Shown here one piece after another: positions 16,801 through 23,423 of a stretch of 64,000 nucleotides of DNA. How positions within the stretch are numbered: position 1 is the first letter of the stretch; each line of letters starts with the position of its first letter. Under the pieces are notes generated by a model. It saw nothing but the letters and a program-made list of their open reading frames with translations. It was not told where the DNA came from and did no database searches. The translations under genes were made by a program, and so were the position numbers. Source of the stretch: Rhizobium sp. Root1212 (GTDB lineage Bacteria; Pseudomonadota; Alphaproteobacteria; Rhizobiales; Rhizobiaceae); NCBI RefSeq assembly GCF_001424985.1, contig NZ_LMDA01000001.1:1063599-1127598 (forward strand), read 5' to 3'.

Positions 16801-17551
16801 TGTCACCTCGCGGGTGAAGGCCGGTAATCTCTACGTCAACCGCAACATCATCGGCGCCGTCGTCGGCGTGCAGCCCTTTGGTGGCCGCGGCCTTTCCGGC
16901 ACCGGCCCGAAGGCGGGCGGCCCGCTCTATCTCGGTCGCCTCGTCTCGACGCCGCCGGTTCCTCCGCAGCACAGCTCGGTTCATACCGATCCGGTCCTGC
17001 TCGATTTCGCCAAGTGGCTGGATGGCAAGGGCCTGAAGAACGAGGCCTCGGCCACCCGCGAAACCGGCAGCGTCTCGGCGCTCGGCCTCGCAAGCGAGCT
17101 TGCCGGCCCTGTCGGCGAACGCAACCTCTATGAGCTGCATCCGCGTGGCCGCGTGCTCGCCGTGCCGCAGACGGAAACCGGCCTCTACCGCCAGTTGGCG
17201 GCAGCCCTTGCGACCGGTAACACCGTCGTTATCGATGCGACTTCCGGCCTGCAGGAAAAACTGTCAGGCCTGCCGGCCTCGGTTTCAACCCGCGTCTCCT
17301 GGTCGAAGGACTGGAAGGCGGATGGTCCGTTTGCCGGCGCGCTAGTCGAAGGCGATGCGGAGCGCATCGTTGCCGTCAACAAGGAGATCGCAGGGCTTCC
17401 CGGCCCGCTGGTTCTGGTTCAGGCCGCAACCACGGCTGAGCTGGACAAGAACCCGGATGCCTATTGCCTCAACTGGCTGCTGGAAGAAGTCTCGACCAGC
17501 ATCAATACCGCCGCCGCCGGCGGCAATGCCAGCCTGATGTCTATCGGCTGA
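13862..17551 (+). CDS. putA: Bifunctional proline dehydrogenase / L-glutamate gamma-semialdehyde dehydrogenase
   Basis: The 1229-residue enzyme oxidises proline to glutamate in two steps at the inner membrane. The FAD-binding PRODH barrel spans about residues 140-460 (GPGISIKLSALHPRY, LNIDAEEADRL, RLVKGAYWDAEIKRAQ). The NAD-dependent aldehyde dehydrogenase spans about 560-1010 (SPWNFPLAIFAGQV, FTGSTEVA, catalytic Glu in AETGGQNAM, catalytic Cys840 in SAGQRCSALRV). A vestigial ALDH-like C-terminal domain follows. There is no ribbon-helix-helix DNA-binding domain at the N-terminus, so unlike E. coli PutA it cannot repress its own gene. No putR is adjacent. A hairpin follows the stop. Confidence 0.97.
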   Translation: MSQPQPVADNAVQPFANFAPPISAPTPLRQAITSAYRIPETEAVPRLLEEAALPADTRARAKHTARKLITALRAKHKGSGVEGLVQEYSLSSQEGVALMCLAEALLRIPDTATRDALIRDKISEGDWKSHIGGGKSLFVNAATWGLVVTGKLTSTVNDRSLSAALTRLIARAGEPVIRRGVDMAMRMMGEQFVTGETIEEALKRSRPLEARGFRYSYDMLGEAATTAADAKRYYTDYENAIHAIGKASAGRGIYEGPGISIKLSALHPRYTRAQAARVMGELLPKVKALALIAKGYDIGLNIDAEEADRLELSLDLLEALRLDPDLSGWNGVGFVVQAYGKRCPFVLDFIIDLARRSGHRMMVRLVKGAYWDAEIKRAQLDGLDGFPVYTRKIYTDVSYIACAKKLLAARDVIFPQFATHNAQSLATIYELAGPDFKVGDYEFQCLHGMGEPLYDEVVGKDKLDRPARIYAPVGTHETLLAYLVRRLLENGANSSFVNRIADPAVSVDDLIADPVDIVRAMPVPGAQHDKIKLPEALYTGRPNSRGFDLSNEVTLSMLDDALVATTKVDWQASPLIGGKTADGESRPVLNPGDLTDRVGTVTETREADVAGAVATANAAAAQWAAVSPAERASRLVRAADLMQERMPALLGLIIREAGKSLPNAIAEVREAIDFLRYYAEQASRTLGPAHAPLGPIVCISPWNFPLAIFAGQVVAALVAGNPVLAKPAEETPLIAAEGVRILHEAGIPGDVLQLLPGDGRIGAALVGADGIAGVMFTGSTEVARLIQAQLAGRLSKIGKPIPLIAETGGQNAMIVDSSALAEQVVGDVIASAFDSAGQRCSALRVLCLQEDVADRVLTMLKGALHELEIGRTDRLSVDVGPVITSEAQGIIEKHIETMRGLGARVERIAPGETAAKGTFVAPTIIELKKLSDLKREVFGPVLHVLRYQRDDLDRLIDDINATGYGLTFGLHTRLDETIAHVTSRVKAGNLYVNRNIIGAVVGVQPFGGRGLSGTGPKAGGPLYLGRLVSTPPVPPQHSSVHTDPVLLDFAKWLDGKGLKNEASATRETGSVSALGLASELAGPVGERNLYELHPRGRVLAVPQTETGLYRQLAAALATGNTVVIDATSGLQEKLSGLPASVSTRVSWSKDWKADGPFAGALVEGDAERIVAVNKEIAGLPGPLVLVQAATTAELDKNPDAYCLNWLLEEVSTSINTAAAGGNASLMSIG

Positions 17552-17560
17552 TTACCAAAT

Positions 17561-17590
17561 GAAGACGCCGCGCGAAGGCGCGGCATCTTC
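17561..17590 (+). terminator. Hairpin after putA
   Basis: GAAGACGCCGCGC and GCGCGGCATCTTC pair almost perfectly around a short loop, 9 bp after the putA stop. There is no strong T-tract, so it may be a weak terminator or an mRNA-stabilising hairpin. Confidence 0.45.
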
Positions 17591-17641
17591 AGATTATCGA
17601 CGCGTCTCCTCAGCCTCCTCCGTCATGGTCGGGCCTGACCC

Positions 17642-18909
17642 ACTGCTGTCCGGTTTAAATTTGTAGACATGGTGCATGACATTGATTCTACTTGGTTTCA
17701 GACGTTTCGCGGCGTTCTGGACACGAGCAGGAGGTCAATGTCATGCGGCACGAGAATAGCGTTTTCCACCAGATACAGAAGCATATTCCCTGGTCGGTGT
17801 TCGATCGGCTTGTGGATGACCACAAGGCCGATCACCGGGTTCGCCGGCTGACGACCAAGAGCCAGTTCCTGGCGCTGTTGTTCGGCCAGCTTTCCGGCGC
17901 GGCGAGCCTGCGCGAGATCGAAGCCGGGCTTTCAAGCCAGAAGGCCCGGCTTACCATCTGGGTGGGCGATGCGTTGCCCGCGCCACGCTGGCCGACGCCA
18001 ATGCACGACGGCCCTGCGATGTGTTTGCCGGCCTGTTCTCCCATATGGCCAACGCCGCCAGCCGCCGCACCCGCCGCCATATCCGTGATGCCGTGCGCCT
18101 GCTCGACGCCACCCGCATCACGCTCTCCTCGCTCTCCGGCGGATGGGCCGACATGGTTTCAGGTCACCGCGCCGTCAAGCTGCATGTCTGCTACGATCCA
18201 GATGCCGGCCTGCCGCTGGCCATGACGCTGTCGGGCCAGAAGACCAACGACATCGTCCCCGCCAAAGCCATGGCGATCATGCCGGGCATGACCTATGTCT
18301 TCGATCTCGGCTATTATGATTTCGGGTGGTGGGAAAACATCGACGCGGCCGGCGCCCGCTTCGTCACCCGCCTCAAGAGCAACAGCCGTCTCGAAGCCGT
18401 GACGCAACTGCCGCTCACCGAGGGGACAGCCATCCTCTCAGACAGCATCGGCCTTCTGCCCGAGCGCATGGCGCGCTCCCGCACGAACCCGTTTAGCGAT
18501 CCGTTGCGCGAGATCGTCGTGACCATCCAGTCCGGCAAGATCATCCGGCTCGTCACCAACGATCTCGACGCACCGGCACAGGAGATCGCCGACCTCTACA
18601 GACAGCGCTGGCAGATCGAACTGTTCTTCAAATGGATCAAGCAGAACCTCAAGATCCGCCACTTTCTCGGAAACTCCGAAAACGCCGTGCGTATCCAGGT
18701 CTTCGTCGCCCTGATCGCCTATCTCATCCTCACAGCCGCCCAGGCCTGCCAGGACACCGTCGAAAAAACCCTCGAATTCGCAAGGCTCGTGAGCCTCAAT
18801 CTCATGCACCGAAAACCGATCGACACCCTGCGAACTCTAAAGCCACCGCCCCAATACGACAACAGACAGATGATGCTCGATTTCTTTCCAACTTAAACCG
18901 GACACCAGT
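17642..18909 (+). mobile_element. IS4-family insertion sequence, 1268 bp, with intact ends and 11-bp target duplication
   Basis: The ends are imperfect terminal inverted repeats (19 of 22 positions match, core TGTCCGGTTTAA) at 17642-17663 and 18888-18909. They are flanked by the direct repeat GGGCCTGACCC at 17631-17641 and 18910-18920, fitting the 10-12 bp duplications of IS4 elements. The element inserted into a RIME-like repeat downstream of putA. It holds one transposase gene disrupted by a frameshift, so it could move only with a transposase supplied in trans. Confidence 0.88.
17743..18896 (+). pseudogene. IS4-family transposase, one-base frameshift
   Basis: The start at 17743 follows GGAGG. 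The N-terminal part (MRHENSVFHQIQKH..., DUF4372-like) reads in frame to KARL at 17941-17952, then drifts into a wrong frame. The remainder continues in the -1 frame from TAC at 17952 (YHLGG..., then FAGLFSHMANAASRRTRRHI) to the stop at 18894-18896. Adding one base at about 17951 restores a 384-residue protein. The downstream part retains the DDE region (DLGYYDFGWW) and the IS4 YREK signature in YRQRWQIELFFKWIK. There is no slippery heptamer at the break, so a disabling deletion is more likely than programmed frameshifting. Confidence 0.88.
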
Positions 18910-19014
18910 GGGCCTGACCCGACCATCCACCAGCCTCTCTATTCAGCGAGAGGCCCATAGATCCTCGGCTTTTCGGCCAAGGATGACGACGGAGTGTTGG
19001 GAGGCATGGGCGAG

Positions 19015-19782
19015 TTAGCCCATGTGCCCCATTGGTGCGGACATGAACAGCATCCAGATCGCCATGGCGATCATCATCAGGTTTTCCGTCAGCGACAGGA
19101 AACCGAGCGGCACATTGCTGCCGCCGCCGACGCAGGCACATTTGAGTTCCCGCTTGTCGATATAAACAGCCTTGAACACCGAGGCCGCGCCGATCGTGCC
19201 GATGAACAGCGCGACGGGGATGGAGACCCAGTCCAACGCGCCTGCGATCATCAAAATACCGGCGCCGGCTTCCGCGAAGGGATAGACATAACCGTAACGC
19301 ACCCAGCGCTTTGCAAGCAGGTCGTAGTTCAGGAACATCGTCGAAAAGCTCTCGATATCCTGCAGCTTCAGCATCGCCAGGATTGCCATGCTGAAAGCGA
19401 TGAACCATTCGCCGGCACGGATGGTCAGAACCGTGCCGAAGCTGGCATAGCTCGCCGCAAGCGCCATCAGCGCCGCGATTGCAAAAACCGCCAGCACCGG
19501 ACGGTAAGTCACGGCTTTCGGATCACGCACCGTCTTACCGAAAAACCGACGCGTATCGTCATAACCGCCGACCCGGTTTCCGTTGATGAAAACCTGCGGC
19601 GTCGTCTTCACGTCATGCTCGGCCTTGAACGCATCCGTTTCCTCGCGGGTCTTCAGCCAATGGTCTTCGACGTCGTAACCTTCGCGTTCCAGCAGGTCCT
19701 TGGCCTTAAGCCCGTAGGGGCAGGCGTGCTTGGGCATCACCATGCGGTAGAGAATAGCTTTGCGTTGTGTGGTGTCGAGCAT
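19015..19782 (-). CDS. Glutaredoxin-MauE fusion membrane protein
   Basis: The 255-residue fusion starts with a glutaredoxin domain (about residues 8-85) with the active site CPYG (Cys21), the cis-proline TPQVFING and the GSH-binding GGYDD. A MauE/DoxX-like membrane domain follows, with four or five helices (about 93-245) and a CAC pair near residue 213. MauE-type proteins pass reducing power or form disulphides during periplasmic protein maturation, so the fusion could relay glutathione electrons across the membrane. The gene is divergent from a MerR regulator and sits behind a MerR-type promoter. The substrate is unknown. Confidence 0.85.
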   Translation of the reverse strand: MLDTTQRKAILYRMVMPKHACPYGLKAKDLLEREGYDVEDHWLKTREETDAFKAEHDVKTTPQVFINGNRVGGYDDTRRFFGKTVRDPKAVTYRPVLAVFAIAALMALAASYASFGTVLTIRAGEWFIAFSMAILAMLKLQDIESFSTMFLNYDLLAKRWVRYGYVYPFAEAGAGILMIAGALDWVSIPVALFIGTIGAASVFKAVYIDKRELKCACVGGGSNVPLGFLSLTENLMMIAMAIWMLFMSAPMGHMG

Positions 19783-19825
19783 GATGCAGTCTTTCGCTGG
19801 GGTTTGGTTTTAACCGACTGCATCC

Positions 19826-19857
19826 TATATAGGTTCCGTACCATAGTACGGAGTCAA
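19826..19857 (-). promoter_or_regulatory. MerR-type promoter/operator for the glutaredoxin-MauE gene
   Basis: On the minus strand, TTGACT (19852-19857) and TATATA (19826-19831) are separated by 20 bp, longer than the 17 bp RNA polymerase prefers. The spacer holds the dyad CCGTAC-TATG-GTACGG (19836-19851). An over-long spacer with a centred dyad is the hallmark of MerR-activated promoters. The MerR gene begins at 19860 in the other direction, so the same dyad can also control it. Confidence 0.78.
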
Positions 19858-19859
19858 GC

Positions 19860-20267
19860 ATGCAAAACATTACGATTGCGAGCCTTGCGCGCGAAGGCGG
19901 TGTCGGTGTCGAAACCATCCGCTACTACCAGCGCCGCGGCCTTCTTGGCCTGCCGGAACGGATGGGCGGTGGCGGCCTGCACGGCGCGATCCGCCGCTAC
20001 GGCGATGCCGACCTGCGCCGGCTGCGCTTCATTCGCGCGGCCCAAGCGGCCGGTTTCACGCTGGAACAGATCGGCGAACTGATCGAACTCGATGCCGGGG
20101 AGGATCGCCAGCGGGCGCGGGCGCTTGCCAGGGAGCGCATCTCTGCCCTCGATACGAAGATCGCGGAACTGCAAACCGCCCGCAAGGCGCTGCACAAGCT
20201 CGCCCATGATTGCGCCGCCTCCGATATCGGCCCCTGCCCGATCCTCACCGCCTTCGACGGCGACTGA
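19860..20267 (+). CDS. MerR-family transcriptional regulator
   Basis: The 135-residue dimeric regulator has an N-terminal winged helix (ITIASLAREGGVGVETIRYY, residues 4-23), the dimerisation helix (about 83-115), and a C-terminal metal-loop region with Cys118 and Cys126 (HDCAAS..GPCPIL). In mercury-sensing MerR the metal is held by Cys82, Cys117 and Cys126; here the equivalent of Cys82 is in AGEDRQRA, with no Cys. It probably senses something other than Hg(II), such as another soft metal or thiol stress. It is divergent from the glutaredoxin-MauE gene, whose promoter it likely activates. YigZ follows 52 bp downstream. Confidence 0.87.
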   Translation: MQNITIASLAREGGVGVETIRYYQRRGLLGLPERMGGGGLHGAIRRYGDADLRRLRFIRAAQAAGFTLEQIGELIELDAGEDRQRARALARERISALDTKIAELQTARKALHKLAHDCAASDIGPCPILTAFDGD

Positions 20268-20319
20268 GTTTTTCCGGCCCCATGGCGCGCCACTGGATCA
20301 TCGGTTATCACATCCCGGC

Positions 20320-20907
20320 ATGTTGACCCTCCGCACCACCGAAACCTTCAGTCAGGATATCAAGAAGAGCCGCTTCATCGCGGTCTACGGCCCCGTATCC
20401 GATGAACAGAACGCGAAGGATTTCATCGCCACCCATTCCGACCCCGCGGCAAACCACAATTGCTGGGCCTGGCGCGTCGGCCAGCTCTATCGGTTTAACG
20501 ACGACGGCGAGCCGAGCGGCACCGCCGGCAAGCCCATCCTGCAGGCGATTGACGGTCAGGGGCTGGATCACGTCGCCGTCGTCGTCATCCGCTGGTTCGG
20601 CGGCATTTTGCTCGGCAGCGGCGGGCTGATCCGCGCCTATGGCGGCACCGCCGCGATGGGCTTGCGCGCCGCCGAAAAGGCCGAAGTGATCGAGATGGAC
20701 GGGGCGACGATCACATGTGATTTTTCCGATCTCGCCCTCGTCAAGGCGCGGCTCGCTTCGAACGGCGTGACGATCGCGACGGAAAGCTTTACCGGTACCG
20801 GCGCTGTGCTTGACGTGCAGATGGCCAAGCCTCTGCGCGAGGCAATCCGGACGCTGGTCCGCGATCTGACCCGCGGGCAGGCCGGCATACGCTTCGACGA
20901 CGAATAG
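20320..20907 (+). CDS. YigZ/IMPACT family protein
   Basis: The 195-residue protein contains the UPF0029 (IMPACT) domain: KKSRFIAVYGPV near residue 15, NHNCWAWRVG near 45, DDGEPSGTAGKPIL near 63 and RWFGGILLGSGGLIRAYG near 90. A C-terminal DUF1949-like ferredoxin fold follows. In E. coli and in eukaryotes the family touches translation or ribosome-related stress control, but its exact role is not settled. The ATG at 20320 gives the family's usual start; no strong ribosome site is apparent. Confidence 0.87.
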   Translation: MLTLRTTETFSQDIKKSRFIAVYGPVSDEQNAKDFIATHSDPAANHNCWAWRVGQLYRFNDDGEPSGTAGKPILQAIDGQGLDHVAVVVIRWFGGILLGSGGLIRAYGGTAAMGLRAAEKAEVIEMDGATITCDFSDLALVKARLASNGVTIATESFTGTGAVLDVQMAKPLREAIRTLVRDLTRGQAGIRFDDE

Positions 20908-20983
20908 ACTTTCGCATCCGCCACAATCGGCTTAGAAACCCCGACGACACGCTCTTGCAACGTTACAGGCGAGGACCTTACCC

Positions 20984-21970
20984 ATGAAGACCAGAACCCT
21001 TGGCCGCACCGGGGCCACCATTTCCGAAATCGGCTTCGGCGCCTGGCAGATCGGCGGAGCCTGGGGCAATGTTTCCGAAGAGGACGGCAAGCGTGCCCTG
21101 AACGCCGCTCTCGATGCCGGGGTGACCTTCATCGACACCGCCGATGTCTATGGCGACGGCCGCTCGGAAAAGATCATCGCCTCGGTGCTGAAGGAGCGCG
21201 GCGGTGACAAACCCTTCGTCGCCACCAAGGCGGGCCGCCGGCTGAACCCGCATGTCGCGGACGGCTATACCGGCGCCAATATAGAGGCCTTCATCGACCG
21301 CAGCCTTACCAATCTCGGCGTCGAGACACTCGATCTCGTCCAGCTTCATTGCCCGCCGACCGACGTCTATTACAGCCCGGACATGTTTGGCGCCCTCGAT
21401 GGCCTCGTCACCAAGGGCAAGATCCGTGCCTATGGCGTTTCCGTCGAGCGCGTCGAGGAAGCCCTGAAGGCGATCGAATATCCGGGCGTCGCCACGGTCC
21501 AGATCATCTACAATATTTTTCGCCAGCGGCCGCAGGACCTGTTCTTCGCGGAAGCCGTCAAGAAGAATGTCGGCGTCATCGTGCGCGTACCGCTCGCCTC
21601 CGGCCTGCTTTCCGGCAAGATCACGGCCGAAACGAAATTCGCCGATGACGATCACCGCAAGTTCAATCGCCATGGCGAGTTCTTCGATGTCGGCGAGACC
21701 TTTGCCGGCGTGCCGTTCGATGTGGCGCTGGAGGCTGTCGAGCAGGTCCGTCCGCTCGTGCCTGAAGGCGTGACGATGGCGCAGTTTGCTTTGGCGTGGA
21801 TTCTGCAGAGCAAGGCCGTCTCCGTCGTCATTCCCGGCGCCCGCAACGAGGCGCAGGCCAAGGGCAATGCCGCCGCAAGCGACATCGCCGCCCCGAAACC
21901 TGAGACGATGCAGGCCCTGGCGGATATCTACGAACGCCTGATCAAGGCGCACGTGCACCAGAAATGGTAG
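20984..21970 (+). CDS. Aldo/keto reductase
   Basis: The 328-residue NADPH-dependent oxidoreductase has a TIM barrel with the catalytic tetrad visible: Asp and Tyr in DTADVYGDG (about residues 47-55), Lys in VATKAG and His in LVQLHCP. The C-terminal cofactor-binding segment is SVVIPGARNEAQAKGN. The N-terminal LGRTGATISEIGFGAW is typical of the AKR11/13-like groups. The substrate is unknown, and neighbours do not point to a pathway. The ATG follows the sequence GGACCTTACCC and is supported by homology of the N-terminus. Confidence 0.87.
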   Translation: MKTRTLGRTGATISEIGFGAWQIGGAWGNVSEEDGKRALNAALDAGVTFIDTADVYGDGRSEKIIASVLKERGGDKPFVATKAGRRLNPHVADGYTGANIEAFIDRSLTNLGVETLDLVQLHCPPTDVYYSPDMFGALDGLVTKGKIRAYGVSVERVEEALKAIEYPGVATVQIIYNIFRQRPQDLFFAEAVKKNVGVIVRVPLASGLLSGKITAETKFADDDHRKFNRHGEFFDVGETFAGVPFDVALEAVEQVRPLVPEGVTMAQFALAWILQSKAVSVVIPGARNEAQAKGNAAASDIAAPKPETMQALADIYERLIKAHVHQKW

Positions 21971-22035
21971 GCCCGGCCTGAACCGATCGTCTCCTGCCGC
22001 GTTGACGATCGCAGCCGGCACGGCAGGAGAAGACC

Positions 22036-22464
22036 ATGCAGGACAAATGGAACCTTCAACGTTTCGTCGATGCGCAGGCGCCGGTCTATGAGACAGCGCT
22101 TGCCGAACTGCGCGATGGCCGCAAGCGGACCCATTGGATGTGGTTCGTCTTCCCCCAGGTCGCCGGCCTTGGCCATTCGCCGATGGCCCAGCGTTATGCG
22201 ATTTCAGGACAGGACGAGGCGAAGGCCTATCTTACCCATCCGCTGCTCGGTTCACGGCTCGAGGAATGCACCGAAGCCGTGAAAATCCACACCGGCCGCA
22301 GCGCCCGCGAAATTTTCGGTGCGCCGGACGATATGAAATTCCGCTCCTGCCTGACCCTCTTTGCCCACGCCGGGCCGGGTAATGCGCTCTTTCGCGAAAC
22401 CCTGACGCAGTTCTATGCAGGAGACGATCCCGCAACGCTCGACCGTTTGTCTATCGCGCCTTAA
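22036..22464 (+). CDS. DUF1810 family protein
   Basis: The 142-residue protein has the family core: NLQRFVDAQAPVYETALAEL, then GRKRTHWMWFVFPQVAGLGHSPMA split over residues 28-51, YLTHPLLGSRL near 75, and IFGAPDDMKFRSCLTLF near 95. DUF1810 proteins are small, mostly helical and cytoplasmic. No biochemical function is firmly known. AGGAGA precedes the ATG. It lies between the aldo/keto reductase and hutC, all on the plus strand, but the 122-bp gap before hutC suggests a separate unit. Confidence 0.85.
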   Translation: MQDKWNLQRFVDAQAPVYETALAELRDGRKRTHWMWFVFPQVAGLGHSPMAQRYAISGQDEAKAYLTHPLLGSRLEECTEAVKIHTGRSAREIFGAPDDMKFRSCLTLFAHAGPGNALFRETLTQFYAGDDPATLDRLSIAP

Positions 22465-22586
22465 GGGCATTTCCGTCTTCCGGTTGCGTGGGTCTGGCAT
22501 CCAAAGCGATTTGACAATAATTCTGGATCAGATAGACGCGACGGCATCATTCCTGCCTTCGGCCATTTCCAGACAGCGGAGAAAAC

Positions 22587-23309
22587 GTGGCGAAAGAAGA
22601 TACACTTGATCGCCGTATCCAGGATGAAATAGAGGCCCGCATCGTTTCAGGCGAATGGCCGCCGGGTTTCCGCATTCCTTTCGAGATCGATCTCGCCGCG
22701 CAATACGGCTGCTCGCGCATGACCGTGAACAAGGTGCTGACGCGCCTTGCTGCCGCCGGCCTCCTGGAGCGGCGCAAGCGTTCGGGCACCGTCGTCGCGC
22801 GGCCGCAGTCGCAGGCTGCGATCCTCGAAATCCACGATATCGAGTCGGAGGTCAAAAGCCTCAATCTTCCCTATCGCTATTGCCTCGTCAGCCGCAGCAA
22901 GCGCAAGGTCCGGCCCAGTGAGACCTCGCGGCTGTCGCTGGACACGTCAACACCGATCCTCGAATTCCGCTGCATTCATTTCGCCGGCAAGAAGCCCTTC
23001 TGCCACGAGGATCGGATCATCAATCTGGAAGCCGTACCGGAGGCGGAGGGGGTCGATTTCGCCGCGGAGGCGCCGGGTCCCTGGCTGATGAAGCAGGTGC
23101 CGTGGACGACGGCCGAGCACATCATCAAGGCCGTTCCGGCCGCCGACGACGAGGCGAAAGCGCTGGAACTGGCGGATGGAACCACCTGCCTGGTGGTCGA
23201 GCGCCGCACCTGGAGCGAAAAGGGTCTGGTGACCCATGTGCGCCTCACCTATCCCGGTGACCGCCACTCGCTCGTCGCGCAGTTTTCCCCGCAGGGACAG
23301 CGGCCTTGA
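22587..23309 (+). CDS. hutC: Histidine utilisation repressor (GntR family)
   Basis: The 240-residue GntR-type repressor has an N-terminal winged helix (GEWPPGFRIPFEIDLAAQYG, CSRMTVNKVLTRLAAAGLLER, about residues 21-65) and a C-terminal UTRA effector domain (about 90-235) that binds urocanate in characterised HutC proteins. It should repress the hut genes until histidine is available. The start is GTG at 22587. It lies upstream of hutF and hutI, and a matching palindromic operator sits between those genes at 24829-24848; none is visible before hutC itself. Confidence 0.92.
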   Translation: MAKEDTLDRRIQDEIEARIVSGEWPPGFRIPFEIDLAAQYGCSRMTVNKVLTRLAAAGLLERRKRSGTVVARPQSQAAILEIHDIESEVKSLNLPYRYCLVSRSKRKVRPSETSRLSLDTSTPILEFRCIHFAGKKPFCHEDRIINLEAVPEAEGVDFAAEAPGPWLMKQVPWTTAEHIIKAVPAADDEAKALELADGTTCLVVERRTWSEKGLVTHVRLTYPGDRHSLVAQFSPQGQRP

Positions 23310-23346
23310 CGGTAGGGTCTCGAGGAAAAAATGGGTAAAAAACGCC

Positions 23347-23384
23347 TTTCCCAACCTCCCCCTGGTGGGGAGGGTTGGGGAGGG
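23347..23384. repeat. Palindromic repeat between hutC and hutF
   Basis: CCCAACCTCCCC and GGGGAGGGTTGGG form a strong hairpin around CTGGT. It lies between the convergent stops of hutC (23309) and hutF (23424) and could stop transcription in both directions. This CT/GA-rich palindrome resembles repeats common between genes in rhizobial genomes. Confidence 0.55.
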
Positions 23385-23423
23385 CCTTTGCTCACACGCG
23401 CAAAAGCCCGCCCCTTTCCATAA

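Larger units (their letters stand above)
17621..18988. repeat. RIME-like repeat, copy B, split by an insertion sequence
   Basis: The left part CGTCATGGTCGGGCCTGACCC (17621-17641) continues at 18910-18988 with CCCGACCATCCACC..GATCCTCGGC..GATGACG, after removal of the insertion and one copy of its 11-bp duplication. It then lines up with copies at 1936-2025 and 30877-30950. Confidence 0.72.

Noticed and set aside
13961-17140. Two long minus-strand frames opposite putA
   Set aside because: Complement artefacts over a gene whose both catalytic domains are unmistakable.
17941-17960. Programmed ribosomal frameshift in the IS4-family transposase
   Set aside because: There is no slippery heptamer or following hairpin, IS4-family transposases are normally read in one frame, and one missing base explains the break.
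18893-19408. 171-codon minus-strand frame next to the IS
   Set aside because: It is out of frame with the glutaredoxin-MauE gene on the same strand and runs into the repeat; coding evidence favours the 19015-19782 frame.
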